Part shown: positions 16,763-25,440 of the stretch, in pieces
Position numbering within the stretch: the stretch's first letter is position 1
Layout: every line of letters starts with the position of its first letter
Assembly: GCA_036498565.1 (NCBI GenBank)
Contig: DASYFG010000003.1
Location: forward strand, 62,001-126,000
From: DASYFG01 sp036498565
Lineage (GTDB): Bacteria; Bacillota; Bacilli; Lactobacillales; Lactobacillaceae
Direction of reading: 5' to 3'
Length of the DNA stretch: 64,000 bases
Notes under the pieces: generated by a model
The model's database searches: none
Told to the model about the DNA's origin: nothing
The model's input: only the letters and a program-made list of their open reading frames with translations
Position numbers and translations under genes: made by a program

Positions 16763-17917
16763 ATGTCGGATTGGACAGATTTGATTACAGGTACAACAAA
16801 ACGTGACGCGCTTAGCGGCGCAGTGAATACGCCTTTGCAAATGTCATCAACGTTTCATCAAGCGAATTGGGATGAATTCGGGGAATTTGATTATGCCCGG
16901 AGTGGCAATCCCACGCGGCAAGTCGCCGAAGCGTCTTTGGCAAAATTGGAACATGGCACGCACGGCTTTTTATACAGCACGGGGATGGCCGCGATTAGCA
17001 GTGTCTTGTTGACGTTTAGCGCCGGGGATCATTTGGTGGTGACCAAACATGTTTATGGCGGGACGTTTCGCGTCTTCAATGATGTGCTGGCGCGGTTTGG
17101 CATCACGCATACGTATGTGGATTTTAGCGATTTGGCGGCGGTTGAAGCGGCGATTACGCCCCGCACCAAGGCGTTGTATCTGGAGACGCCGTCCAATCCG
17201 GTTTTGGCAGTGACCGATATCAAAGCCATTGCCGAACTTGCCTGTAGACGCGGCATATTGACGATCGCGGATAACACGTTCATGTCACCGTTTTTACAAA
17301 AACCGTTAGATCTGGGCGTCGACATTGTGGTGCACTCGGCCACGAAATTTTTGGCGGGACATTCAGATATTTTGGCCGGGGCCGTCGTGGTGAAAGATGA
17401 CAAATTAGCGCACCAGATTTACGCAATTCAAAATGCGGTTGGCGCGACGTTGGGTGTGTTTGATAGTTGGTTGTTACTGCGAAGCATCAAAACATTGGGC
17501 GTGCGGCTGCAACAAGCCAGTCAAAGTGCTGACAAAATCGCCCAATGGCTAACCAAACAACCGCAAGTCAAACGCGTGTTGTACCCGGGTTTGGCAAATC
17601 ATCCCGGCGCTGAAATTCACGCACGACAAGCCAAAAATGGTGGGGCGGTTTTGAGCTTTGATGTTGGCACGGAGGCGCGGGCGCGACGTTTGGTAGAGAT
17701 GTTGGCGCTGCCGGTGTTCTCGGTGAGTTTGGGCGGGGTTGAAACGATTATCAGCTACCCGCCCAAAATGAGTCACGCCGAATTGAACGCCGCGCAATTG
17801 GCAGAAAATGGCATTACACCGGGATTGTTGCGCTACTCGGTTGGTTTGGAAGATGTCGATGAATTAATAGCAGATTTGGCGCAGGGATTAGCGTCGTTGG
17901 AGGTTGGAAATGAGTAA
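16763..17917 (+). CDS. Trans-sulfuration PLP enzyme (MetB/MetC-like)
   Basis: 384-residue Cys/Met metabolism PLP enzyme, first gene behind the Met T-box. Schiff-base Lys about 195 in HSATKFLAGHSD; YARSGNPTR (44-52) and YSTGMAA (71-77) bind PLP; SLGGVETI near 327 fixes the substrate carboxylate. SD AGGAG lies 9 nt before the ATG. It could act as cystathionine gamma-synthase, beta-lyase or O-acylhomoserine sulfhydrylase; T-box control and the downstream metA and hom genes favour a biosynthetic role. It overlaps the MetQ-like gene by 8 nt. Confidence 0.87.
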   Translation: MSDWTDLITGTTKRDALSGAVNTPLQMSSTFHQANWDEFGEFDYARSGNPTRQVAEASLAKLEHGTHGFLYSTGMAAISSVLLTFSAGDHLVVTKHVYGGTFRVFNDVLARFGITHTYVDFSDLAAVEAAITPRTKALYLETPSNPVLAVTDIKAIAELACRRGILTIADNTFMSPFLQKPLDLGVDIVVHSATKFLAGHSDILAGAVVVKDDKLAHQIYAIQNAVGATLGVFDSWLLLRSIKTLGVRLQQASQSADKIAQWLTKQPQVKRVLYPGLANHPGAEIHARQAKNGGAVLSFDVGTEARARRLVEMLALPVFSVSLGGVETIISYPPKMSHAELNAAQLAENGITPGLLRYSVGLEDVDELIADLAQGLASLEVGNE

Positions 17918-18779
17918 ACGAACTTGGATTATTGGTTTAGCAGGCATTGTGGCTTTGGCGGGGGTGGCGTATGCGTCTTTTAAACCCACCACCACGGCAA
18001 GTGACGTCATCACCGTCGGTAGCGTGACGTCAGATGCGATTACGTGGAAACACATTGCCAGTTCGCCCGAAGCAAAAGTGGCGGGCTTGAAAATTAAAGT
18101 GAAAACATTTACAGATGGTGTGCAATTAAACACGGCAACAGCTACTGGCGAAGTCGATGTGAATGCGTTCCAATCGTACGCGTACTTTGCCGAGTTTAAC
18201 GCGAAAAACAAGCAGCAACCGTTGGTGGCGCTGGGTACAACGTACATCGAGCCGTTTGGTTTTTATTCTAAAACCATTAAAAATGTGGCTGATGTGCCGG
18301 ATGGCGCGACCGTGGCGCTGCCAAGTTCAGCTGACGATGCGGCCGGGCAAGCACGGGCTTTGTTACTGTTATCGACAAAAGGTTTGGTGACGTTGGCCGA
18401 TGACTTTACGTCGACGTCGACCATCAAACAGATTAAAAGCAATCCGAAGCATTTGGTTTTCAAAGAAATCGAGCAAGGTTCCTTGCCACGTGTTTATAAA
18501 GACGGCTCGGCGGATTTGGTAGGCATCCAAAATTCAACGGCGACAGACGCTGGTTTGAATGTGTTGACGGATTCTTTGTTCCACGAACAATTGAACAAAA
18601 CGACTCAGCCAAACGTCAATATTTTGGCAACGGCCGCGAAGAATAAAAACAATAAAGACTACGCGAAGTTGGTCACCCTTTTCCATAACAAGAAAATTCA
18701 AGCGTGGTTGAAGGAAAAGTACCCAACGAAAACTGAAATTAAAGAACCAGTTGCCGAATTGGCGGCTGCGACAAAATAA
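17910..18779 (+). CDS. metQ: MetQ-like (NlpA family) methionine-binding protein without lipobox
   Basis: 289-residue NlpA-family solute-binding protein, expected to deliver methionine to MetNI. After an N-terminal helix (about 4-22) come ITVGSVTSDAITWKHI, GEVDVNAFQSYAYF and EPFGFYSKTIKNVADVPDG, all typical of MetQ. The start at 17910 overlaps the upstream stop and has SD GGAGG. No cysteine follows the hydrophobic helix, so lipid anchoring is not expected. No metN or metI is adjacent. Right after its stop comes GGAGG and then a structured element before luxS. Confidence 0.87.
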   Translation: MSKRTWIIGLAGIVALAGVAYASFKPTTTASDVITVGSVTSDAITWKHIASSPEAKVAGLKIKVKTFTDGVQLNTATATGEVDVNAFQSYAYFAEFNAKNKQQPLVALGTTYIEPFGFYSKTIKNVADVPDGATVALPSSADDAAGQARALLLLSTKGLVTLADDFTSTSTIKQIKSNPKHLVFKEIEQGSLPRVYKDGSADLVGIQNSTATDAGLNVLTDSLFHEQLNKTTQPNVNILATAAKNKNNKDYAKLVTLFHNKKIQAWLKEKYPTKTEIKEPVAELAAATK

Positions 18780-18784
18780 GGAGG

Positions 18785-18912
18785 AAACGTGCTCTCGACT
18801 TGGCAAGCTAGCGTTAAATCATTGTCACCATCAATCGCTACGCGATTAACGGCGCCCATAACTTAACGTACGCTTCCCATCTGGCTACGCCAGAACGTCG
18901 ATCGCACTCTAA
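18785..18912 (+). repeat. Structured repeat element, copy D, between SD and ATG of luxS
   Basis: About 128 bp. P1: GTGC-TC-TCGAC (18789-18799) with GTCGA-TC-GCAC (18897-18907). P2: CGTTAA (18812-18817) with TTAACG (18863-18868). P4 hairpin: AATCGC-TAC-GCGATT (18833-18847). P3 hairpin: TCTGGC-TAC-GCCAGA (18880-18894). Ends are AAACGTG and CACTCTAA as in the copies at 33029, 33159 and 47087. It lies exactly between GGAGG (18780-18784) and the luxS ATG (18919). See findings. Confidence 0.85.
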
Positions 18913-18918
18913 AAAACA

Positions 18919-19398
18919 ATGGCAGAAGTAGAAAGTTTCAAATTAGATCACACTAAAGTTAAAGCGCCGTACGTGCGTTTGATTGAGGAAGTGGCTGGTC
19001 CGCATGGCGGGCATATTACGAATTATGATTTGCGCTTGACGCAGCCGAATGAAACGGCGATTGAGACGGGTGGTTTGCATACGCTGGAACATTTATTTGC
19101 CAGCTTTGTGCGGGATGAAATTGACGGAATTATTGACATTTCACCGTTTGGTTGCCGCACCGGTTTTCACGTAATTGCTTGGGAAAAGTATTCCAGCACG
19201 CAGATTGCCCAAGTCTTTACCAAAGTTTTGACGCGGATTGCCGAGACGGATTTGACGTATGACGATGTCAACGCCACGATTGAAAGCTGTGGGAATTTCA
19301 AAGACCATTCCATTCACAGTGCACAAGAATGGGCCAAAATCATTCTCGCACAAGGGATTAGCGATGATGCGTTTGAACGGAATGTGGTGACAATTTAG
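18919..19398 (+). CDS. luxS: S-ribosylhomocysteine lyase LuxS
   Basis: 159-residue metalloenzyme that splits S-ribosylhomocysteine into homocysteine and the AI-2 precursor DPD, recycling the methyl-cycle product. The metal site HTLEH (His54, Glu57, His58) and the catalytic Cys in SPFGCRTGFH (about 79) are intact, as is SCGNFKDHS near 122-130. There is no SD next to the ATG; the only SD, GGAGG, is 135 nt upstream on the other side of structured element D. Sits between metQ and the core-MetE genes, where the homocysteine it makes can be methylated. Confidence 0.95.
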   Translation: MAEVESFKLDHTKVKAPYVRLIEEVAGPHGGHITNYDLRLTQPNETAIETGGLHTLEHLFASFVRDEIDGIIDISPFGCRTGFHVIAWEKYSSTQIAQVFTKVLTRIAETDLTYDDVNATIESCGNFKDHSIHSAQEWAKIILAQGISDDAFERNVVTI

Positions 19399-19406
19399 GA
19401 GAAAAC

Positions 19407-19652
19407 ATGACACAAAAACTTTATGTGGTCGTGACCAATGAACCAGAAGACGCGTATTCACTACAAGCGTATCTGCGAGGTGTGTTTGATGATTATGAAG
19501 TTGCTTTGGCGGTGGCCAAAAATCATTTGCCCTATTGGCTAGCCCAAGCAGATGAGCAACAAAAAATACAGGCCGCCAAGAAATTCATTGTGACTGCGCA
19601 ATTAAATCAGTTATATGACATCAATGTCCGCGTGGCGTATCACGTCGGTTAA
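19407..19652 (+). CDS. Small conserved-looking protein of unknown function in the Met operon
   Basis: 81 residues, SD AGGAG 7 nt before the ATG. Soluble, mixed alpha/beta composition, with YVVVTNEPEDAYSLQAYLRG at the N-terminus and a helical middle rich in Ala, Gln and Lys; no cysteine. It lies 8 nt after luxS and 11 nt before the first core-MetE gene, clearly in the same operon. Not recognised. Placement suggests a role in the methyl cycle, but nothing in the sequence shows an activity. Confidence 0.7.
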   Translation: MTQKLYVVVTNEPEDAYSLQAYLRGVFDDYEVALAVAKNHLPYWLAQADEQQKIQAAKKFIVTAQLNQLYDINVRVAYHVG

Positions 19653-19663
19653 AGGAGAAATAG

Positions 19664-20803
19664 ATGACAACAGCACTTGCAAAACAGACACATACCTTAG
19701 GGCACCAACACGTCGGTTCATTTTTACGTCCCGATAAGCTAAAACAGGCCCGCGCACAATTTGAAGCCGGTGACATTTCGGCAGCTGATTTGAAAAATGT
19801 GGAAGATGACGCCATCCGTACTTTGGTTGCGCAACAAAAAGCAGCCGGTTTGGATGTCGTGACGGATGGTGAATTCCGCCGTTCATATTGGCATTTGGAT
19901 TTCTTTTGGGGCTTTGAAGGCGTCGCTCATGAACATTACGGCGAGGGTTATCAGTTTGCGCATGAAGAAACGCGCGATGACACAGCTATTTTACGTGGCA
20001 AATTCACGTTTGACCCGGCAACGCATCCGTTCGTTGAACATTTTAAGTTTTTAAAAGCGGTTGCAGATGAAGCGGGTGTTGACGCAAAAATTACGATTCC
20101 AGCACCGGCACAACTTTTGTTGGAATTAGAGCGTGGCACGAACGCTGAAACCATTCAAGCCTTCTACAATTCACGCGAAGCGTTGTTTGCTGATATTATC
20201 ACCGGTTATCGCGCGGCCATTGAGGCGTTGTATGCGGCCGGTGCGCGGACAGTGCAACTAGATGATTGTACGTGGGGCACGTTAGTTGATCCCAAAATTC
20301 AAGTCATTTTTGCCAATATTGGCTTGGATATTGAACAGGTTAAACAAGATTTCTTGGCGTTGAACAATGGCGTTTTGACTGAATGGCCAGAAGATTTAAC
20401 GTTTAACACGCATGTTTGTCGCGGAAATTATCATTCTGATTGGGCAGCCGAGGGTGGCTATGAATCAGTTGCTGATGCGTTATTTGGTCAAGAACAAGTC
20501 AATGCCTACTTTTTGGAATTTGACTCAGAACGCGCCGGTGGTTTTGAACCGTTGGCCAAAGTTTCGGGTGATAAAAAAGTGGTACTAGGTTTGGTGACGT
20601 CAAAGTCGGGTGAATTAGAAGACAAACAGGTTATCATTGACCGCATTCAGGAAGCGGCGCAGTATTTGCCATTGGAACGTCTATGGTTGTCAACGCAATG
20701 TGGTTTTGCCTCGACGGAAGAGGGCAACATTCTGACCGAAGCACAACAATGGGCCAAAATCAAACTGGTTAACGATGTGATTGCTGAAGTTTGGGGCGAG
20801 TAA
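19664..20803 (+). CDS. Core-MetE-type methionine synthase (YxjG/YxjH family), copy 1
   Basis: 379-residue protein matching the catalytic C-terminal barrel of cobalamin-independent methionine synthase, without the N-terminal MetE domain. Zinc ligands are all visible: His and Cys in THVCRGNYH near 250, Glu in YFLEFDSERAGG near 284 and Cys in STQCGFAST near 345. Such YxjG/YxjH proteins in Bacillus are regulated with methionine genes. It would move a methyl group to homocysteine; the methyl donor is uncertain for this short class. SD AAAGGAG. It is followed by a paralog 13 nt downstream. Confidence 0.85.
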   Translation: MTTALAKQTHTLGHQHVGSFLRPDKLKQARAQFEAGDISAADLKNVEDDAIRTLVAQQKAAGLDVVTDGEFRRSYWHLDFFWGFEGVAHEHYGEGYQFAHEETRDDTAILRGKFTFDPATHPFVEHFKFLKAVADEAGVDAKITIPAPAQLLLELERGTNAETIQAFYNSREALFADIITGYRAAIEALYAAGARTVQLDDCTWGTLVDPKIQVIFANIGLDIEQVKQDFLALNNGVLTEWPEDLTFNTHVCRGNYHSDWAAEGGYESVADALFGQEQVNAYFLEFDSERAGGFEPLAKVSGDKKVVLGLVTSKSGELEDKQVIIDRIQEAAQYLPLERLWLSTQCGFASTEEGNILTEAQQWAKIKLVNDVIAEVWGE

Positions 20804-20816
20804 AAGGAGAAAAATT

Positions 20817-21929
20817 ATGACAAAACCTGTATTTCATTTTGACCATGTGGGGTCGTACTTGCGTCCGGCAGCTTTGAAAGAAGCGCGGGAAAAATATCAA
20901 GCCGGTGAGCTCAGCGAAGCCGAATTAAAGGCGATTCAGCATGAATTGGTGACGGATTTAGTGGCACACGAGCACGAGGCAGGTTTGCCGGCGATTACGG
21001 ATGGTGAATTTGGGCGTTCGTGGTGGCATTTGGATTTTTTGTGGAACCTAAATGGCGTTGAGCAGTATGATCAACAAGATTCTTACGCCTTTCACGGGGC
21101 GCACACGCGTGGGGATAACGTGCAATTGACTGGCAAAATTGCGGCAAATTCACAACATCCTTTCTATGATGATTTTGAATTTTTGCAATCGATTGCACCG
21201 GCTGGTGTGACGGTCAAAACAACGATTCCTTCACCAAGTTTGTTGTTCCGTGATGGCCGTTCTGACCGAGCGTTGGAATTTTATGACACGTGGGCAGATT
21301 ATTTGGCGGCGGTGGCGCAGGCGTATCACGACACTTTGCAGGCTTATTATGACCGCGGTGCGCGCTACATTCAGCTCGATGATACGACGTGGGCGTTTTT
21401 GATTGCGAAATTGATTGAATTTAAAGACGACGCGCAGGCGCGTGCGCCATTTGAAAAGCAAGCAGAAGAAGCCGTGCAGGTGATTAATGCGGCTTTGGCG
21501 GATCTGCCTGATGATTTGCGCTTGTCGACTCACATTTGTCGCGGAAATTTCCAATCAACTTATTTGTTTGAAGGTGGTTATCAACCCGTTGCCAAATATT
21601 TGGGTGAACTGAATTACGATGCGTTCTTCTTGGAATATGATGACGCGCGTTCGGGGAATTTTGAACCATTGCCCGCCATTTGGAATGGTCGTGAAAATGT
21701 GCAATTGGTGTTGGGTTTGCTGACGTCAAAACAACCAGAATTGGAATCGGTTGAAGAAATTCAAAGCCGAATTGAAGAAGCCGCGCAGTTAGTGCCATTG
21801 GCTAATTTGGCGGTGTCAACGCAATGCGGTTTTGCTTCGACGGAAGAAGGTAACAAACTCACCGAGGCGCAACAGTGGGAAAAACTCAAGCGTGTCGGCG
21901 AAGTGGCCCAAGCCGTTTGGGGTGTGTAA
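20817..21929 (+). CDS. Core-MetE-type methionine synthase (YxjG/YxjH family), copy 2
   Basis: 370-residue paralog of the preceding gene, starting at 20817 behind AAGGAG (a longer in-frame start has no SD). It keeps the same zinc ligands: THICRGNFQ, FFLEYDDARSGNFEP and STQCGFASTEEGN. The first part, DHVGSYLRPAALKEAREKYQ, matches HVGSFLRPDKLKQARAQFE of copy 1, showing a tandem duplication. The two copies have diverged along their length, so a dimer or different methyl donors are possible. Ends before an imperfect terminator-like hairpin. Confidence 0.85.
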   Translation: MTKPVFHFDHVGSYLRPAALKEAREKYQAGELSEAELKAIQHELVTDLVAHEHEAGLPAITDGEFGRSWWHLDFLWNLNGVEQYDQQDSYAFHGAHTRGDNVQLTGKIAANSQHPFYDDFEFLQSIAPAGVTVKTTIPSPSLLFRDGRSDRALEFYDTWADYLAAVAQAYHDTLQAYYDRGARYIQLDDTTWAFLIAKLIEFKDDAQARAPFEKQAEEAVQVINAALADLPDDLRLSTHICRGNFQSTYLFEGGYQPVAKYLGELNYDAFFLEYDDARSGNFEPLPAIWNGRENVQLVLGLLTSKQPELESVEEIQSRIEEAAQLVPLANLAVSTQCGFASTEEGNKLTEAQQWEKLKRVGEVAQAVWGV

Positions 21930-22032
21930 GAACAAAATCCGTCTTTGGGCGGCTTTTGTTTGGCCGGTGCAAACTATCCTCCTGCACGGTCGAACAAAAG
22001 CTGGTCAGAGATGGTTGGAAGGGAGCTTTTCG
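21930..22032 (+). other. Short intergenic region with two hairpins
   Basis: AACAAAA-t-CCG ... CGG-c-TTTTGTT (21932-21961) looks like a weak internal terminator after the second MetE-like gene. A second hairpin uses GTGCA / TGCAC just after it. Together they could lower expression of the downstream thioredoxin-metA-hom part. Confidence 0.4.
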
Positions 22033-22368
22033 ATGGTGAATTTATATGTACCAACGCCGCATACGGATGAGGAAATTCGGGCAGCGTTGCAAACGACAGG
22101 GAGAACGATTTTATTTTTAAATGCGGATTGGTGTGGCGATTGTACCGCCATTAAGCCGTTTGTCGGCGCTATTCGTGAACGCGCAGAACAACAGGCGCAC
22201 TGGATTGATGCGGATCGTGATGCGAATTTGGCGGTGGCGTTAGATTATCATTTGCGTGGTATTCCGGCGTTTGCTTTGTTTGAAAATGGTCAACGTGTTA
22301 GTCATATTGGCAATGGCCAGCGTTTGGCAGCACAAGAAGTATTGGATTGGTTAGAAAGCGTGGTTTAG
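22033..22368 (+). CDS. Thioredoxin-family protein
   Basis: 111-residue thioredoxin fold starting at 22033 behind AAGGGAG. The active site is WCGDC (about 34-38) in FLNADWCGDCTAIKPF, and the cis-proline is in LRGIPAFALFENG near 74-79. WCGDC is a non-standard CxxC seen in several Firmicute thioredoxin-like proteins. No signal peptide, so cytosolic. It lies just 1 nt before the broken PLP enzyme gene. A role in reducing disulfides in sulfur metabolism is an inference from context. Confidence 0.85.
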   Translation: MVNLYVPTPHTDEEIRAALQTTGRTILFLNADWCGDCTAIKPFVGAIRERAEQQAHWIDADRDANLAVALDYHLRGIPAFALFENGQRVSHIGNGQRLAAQEVLDWLESVV

Positions 22369-22369
22369 A

Positions 22370-23475
22370 ATGTGTAGTCAACGGCATGTAGCAACAATTT
22401 TGGCCCAGGGCGGCAATGGAAGTGACGATCAGAACACGGGTGCAGTGGTGGCACCGTTGTATTTCTCAACGGCGTATCGACACCCGGGATTAGGCGAAAG
22501 TAGCGGCTTTGATTATGCCCGCTTACAAACCCCGACGCGCCAGTTATTAGAAAAGCAACTCGCCACGCTTGAACAAGGCGTGGCAGGCTTTGCGACGAGC
22601 TCGGGGATGGCGGCGATTGATTTGGTTTTTCGGACGTTTTTGCAGAGCGGGGATCATTTTATTAGTAGCGATGATTTGTATGGCGGTTCATTTCGCTTTT
22701 TTGACACGCTAAAAGATGGTGCGGGTATCACCTACGACACGTGGGATGGTCAAACTGATTTGATCGCGTTAATTCAACCCAAGACACGGTTGATTTGGCT
22801 GGAAACACCGAGCAATCCGACGATGAAAGTGGTTGATATTGCGACAGTTGCTCAAGCTGTGCATGCGGTTCGGCCAGACATTTTAGTGGCGGTTGATAAC
22901 ACGTTTTTGACGCCGATTTTGCAACAACCGTTGGCGCTTGGCGCGGATTTGGTGGTGCATTCTGCGACCAAATACCTCGGCGGTCACAATGATATTTTGG
23001 CTGGTGCCGTGGTGGCTGGGCGCGCAGATTTAGCGGAACAATTAACCACACAACTCACGACGACGGGGCAAGTTTTGGATCCGTTTAGTAGTTGGTTGTT
23101 GCTGCGGAGCTTGAAAACTTTGCATTTGCGCATTGAACGACACCAAGCGACGGCGCAAAAATTACAAACAGCTTTGCAAAAAGAAAGCGGCGTCACCAAA
23201 GTGCTTTATCCGGGACAAGGTGGCATGTTGAGCTTTTATTTGGCGGACGGGTATCAAGTGGACAACTTTTTACGTGGTTTGCAGGTGGTGGCGTTGAGAC
23301 GCTGATTACCGTGCCGGCGGTGCAGACGCATCATGACATGACGCAAGCAGCGCGTGAGGCGCTTGGGATTACGGATAATTTGATTCGCGTGTCGGTTGGT
23401 TTGGAAGACGCGCGTGATTTGATTGATGATATTGTGGGGGCGATTCATGGCAGTATTTCTGACAAACGGGCTTAG
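22370..23475 (+). pseudogene. Cys/Met PLP enzyme gene broken by a frameshifting deletion
   Basis: The first frame (22370-23305) encodes a MetB/MetC-like enzyme with FDYARLQTPTRQ and Schiff-base Lys about 201 in HSATKYLGGHND, then ends abruptly as NFLRGLQVVALRR. The expected C-terminus continues in another frame: GGVETLITVPAVQTHHDMTQ to the stop at 23475. What is missing is the stretch usually reading LAESL before GGVE. The junction GGTGGCGTTG fits both VVAL and GGVE, as if a short segment between two copies of that 10-mer was lost (22 nt if the paralog's spacing held). The lost part carries the carboxylate-binding Ser, so the product should be inactive unless the frame is rescued. Confidence 0.8.
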
Positions 23476-24244
23476 CACGCCCGCGCAAACGGCGCCGGAC
23501 GGCGCTTGGCGGATTTTGATCGTGAATTTAATGCCTAATCGGGCCGAAGTTGAGCGCCAATATGCCAAATTATTGGGTGCGGTGAGCGACCAATTGCAAG
23601 AGGACATTGCGCTGATTTTTGCAGTGCCGAGCACGCATCAATTTAAGCATGACGTGGCGGATGTTTATCGGCATTATGCTTTTTTGGCGGATGTGGTGGA
23701 CGATCATTTTGATGGCGTGATTGCGACCGGCGCGCCGCTTGATCAGGTGAGTTTTGAGACGGTGGATTATTGGGCTGAATTGCAACGATTTTTTACTTGG
23801 ACAAAAACGCATGCGACGCAAAGTATTTGGAGTTGCTGGTCGGCGAGTGCTTTTAATTATGCCCACGGCATTTCGGTACAACGTTTGGCAGAAAAGCAAT
23901 TTGGCGTTTATCAAACGCCGGTCGGGAGCGCGTGGTTGCCACAAAATCATGTGAGCGCGCCACATTCGCGCTGGTTCAAACTATCGCTTGCACAAGATGG
24001 CGTGATTGCCGGGGATGAAAATTTGGGTGCGGTCATTGTTCAGCAACAACAAAATTTGCTTTTAGCGGGGCATCATGAATACGGCGCAGATGTTTTGTGG
24101 CAGGAATATACCCGCGACCAGCACCGCGGTTCAGCGCAACTGCCGCCTGAAAATGGCGCGGTTTTGTTGCAGGCGCAAGTGGCGCCGTGGTTTGAAGACG
24201 CGGTGACGCTTTATACGGCTTGGTTTGAGCGGTGGTGGCGTTGA
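23447..24244 (+). CDS. metA: Homoserine O-acyltransferase MetA-like
   Basis: 265-residue protein of the MetA (homoserine O-succinyl/acetyl transferase) family. Visible family marks are RILIVNLMPNRAEVERQYAK at the N-terminus, ATGAPLDQVSFETVDYW near 93-110, the nucleophile Cys in IWSCWSASAF near 131, and LLAGHHEYGADVLW near 215 with the catalytic His and Glu. The nucleophile context differs from the usual ICWGAQA. The start at 23447 has GGGGG 7 nt upstream and lies inside the end of the broken PLP gene. Acyl donor (acetyl or succinyl) cannot be fixed by eye. Confidence 0.8.
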   Translation: MAVFLTNGLSTPAQTAPDGAWRILIVNLMPNRAEVERQYAKLLGAVSDQLQEDIALIFAVPSTHQFKHDVADVYRHYAFLADVVDDHFDGVIATGAPLDQVSFETVDYWAELQRFFTWTKTHATQSIWSCWSASAFNYAHGISVQRLAEKQFGVYQTPVGSAWLPQNHVSAPHSRWFKLSLAQDGVIAGDENLGAVIVQQQQNLLLAGHHEYGADVLWQEYTRDQHRGSAQLPPENGAVLLQAQVAPWFEDAVTLYTAWFERWWR

Positions 24245-25440
24245 TGGTACGGCGAGTCGGTTTGTTTGGTTTGGGGACGGTTGGGAATGGCGTTGCTGAG
24301 ATTTTGGCATCACGATCAGATTTTGATTTGCAACAGGTGGTGACGGCTCACCCGGAAAAGCACGATGTGGCTGTGCCGATGAGTACGCGGTTGGCGGATA
24401 TTTTAGACGATGAACGCATTGAAATTGTGATTGAAACAATTGGCGGTTTAGAACCAGCGCGCACGATTATTGAAACGGCGTTACAGCGTGGGAAATCAGT
24501 CGTGACCGCTAATAAACAATTGATGGCGACCTATGGCGATGAATTATTGGCGTTAGCGTCACAAAATAATGTTCAGTTGCGCTATGAGGCGGCGATTGCG
24601 GGTGCAATTCCGATTGTCAATGTGTTAGAAAATAGTTTGGCATTGGGAGATGTTGAGGCGCTTGTTGGGGTGTTGAATGGGACAACGAATTTTATGTTAA
24701 CGCAAATGGACGCGCAGCAATTAACGTATGCGCAGGCTTTGACACAAGCGCAACAGGCTGGTTTTGCTGAAGCAGACCCGACGTTTGATGTGCAAGGTTT
24801 GGATACGGCGTACAAATTACATTTGTTGATTAAACGAGCTTTTGGTGTGGATGTGCCGTTATCGGGTTTATCGTTTCAAGGGATTGAAACGGTGACGGAA
24901 ACTGATATTTTGGTGGCGCAGCAATGGCAGATGCAGATTAAATTGTTGGCTTATGCGCGTTTGGAAGGTGGCAAATTGGCCGTTCAGGTGGCGCCGTTTT
25001 TTGTCTCGGCAGCGCAAAATTTGGCACGGGTAAGAGGCGCATATAATGTCATTGAAATAGCGAGTCTCACCGCGGGAACGTTGACGTTTAGTGGCTTGGG
25101 CGCGGGGCAATTACCAACCGCGCATGCAGTGGTCAATGATGTGTTGGCGCTAAGTTATCAACAAACTCGTCCAGTCGCGCGACAGGAAATACCGATTATT
25201 ACGCCAGCTTGGCGCTATGTGTTGCGTGTTCAAGTGTTGGAACCAGCCACAGTAGTTGCGATGCTAGAAAAGTGGCAAGTGACGATTGATTTTGAAAGAA
25301 TTGATGGTTATCTGATTGGTAGAAGTTTGGTTTTGTCAGCGGGACAGTTGGCTTCGGTGGTGGCTGATTTGAAGGGATTGTCTGAAGTTGGGGTGGTTGT
25401 TGCGATGCCAATTTATGAAGATAACCTTTACACAACATAG
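24244..25440 (+). CDS. hom: Homoserine dehydrogenase
   Basis: 398-residue NAD(P)-dependent enzyme reducing aspartate semialdehyde to homoserine, the entry to Met and Thr. N-terminal Rossmann motif VGLFGLGTVGNGVAEIL (5-21), then VIETIGGLEPART, SVVTANKQLM, EAAIAGAIPIVNVLENSLAL and LNGTTNFMLTQM, all hallmarks. The C-terminal 80 residues would be an ACT-type regulatory domain. The start overlaps the metA stop (TGATG). As the last gene of the T-box region it supplies homoserine to MetA. Confidence 0.92.
   Translation: MVRRVGLFGLGTVGNGVAEILASRSDFDLQQVVTAHPEKHDVAVPMSTRLADILDDERIEIVIETIGGLEPARTIIETALQRGKSVVTANKQLMATYGDELLALASQNNVQLRYEAAIAGAIPIVNVLENSLALGDVEALVGVLNGTTNFMLTQMDAQQLTYAQALTQAQQAGFAEADPTFDVQGLDTAYKLHLLIKRAFGVDVPLSGLSFQGIETVTETDILVAQQWQMQIKLLAYARLEGGKLAVQVAPFFVSAAQNLARVRGAYNVIEIASLTAGTLTFSGLGAGQLPTAHAVVNDVLALSYQQTRPVARQEIPIITPAWRYVLRVQVLEPATVVAMLEKWQVTIDFERIDGYLIGRSLVLSAGQLASVVADLKGLSEVGVVVAMPIYEDNLYTT

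Noticed and set aside
18789..18866. GTG-started 25-codon frame inside element D behind the GGAGG
   Set aside because: The SD to GTG spacing is only 4 nt, and the equivalent frame in copy C stops after three codons, so the peptide is not conserved. RNA structure explains the region better.
23423..23446. Earlier TTG/ATG starts of metA
   Set aside because: The ATG at 23447 has GGGGG at suitable spacing and gives the N-terminus expected for MetA; the upstream codons lie in the end of the preceding gene.
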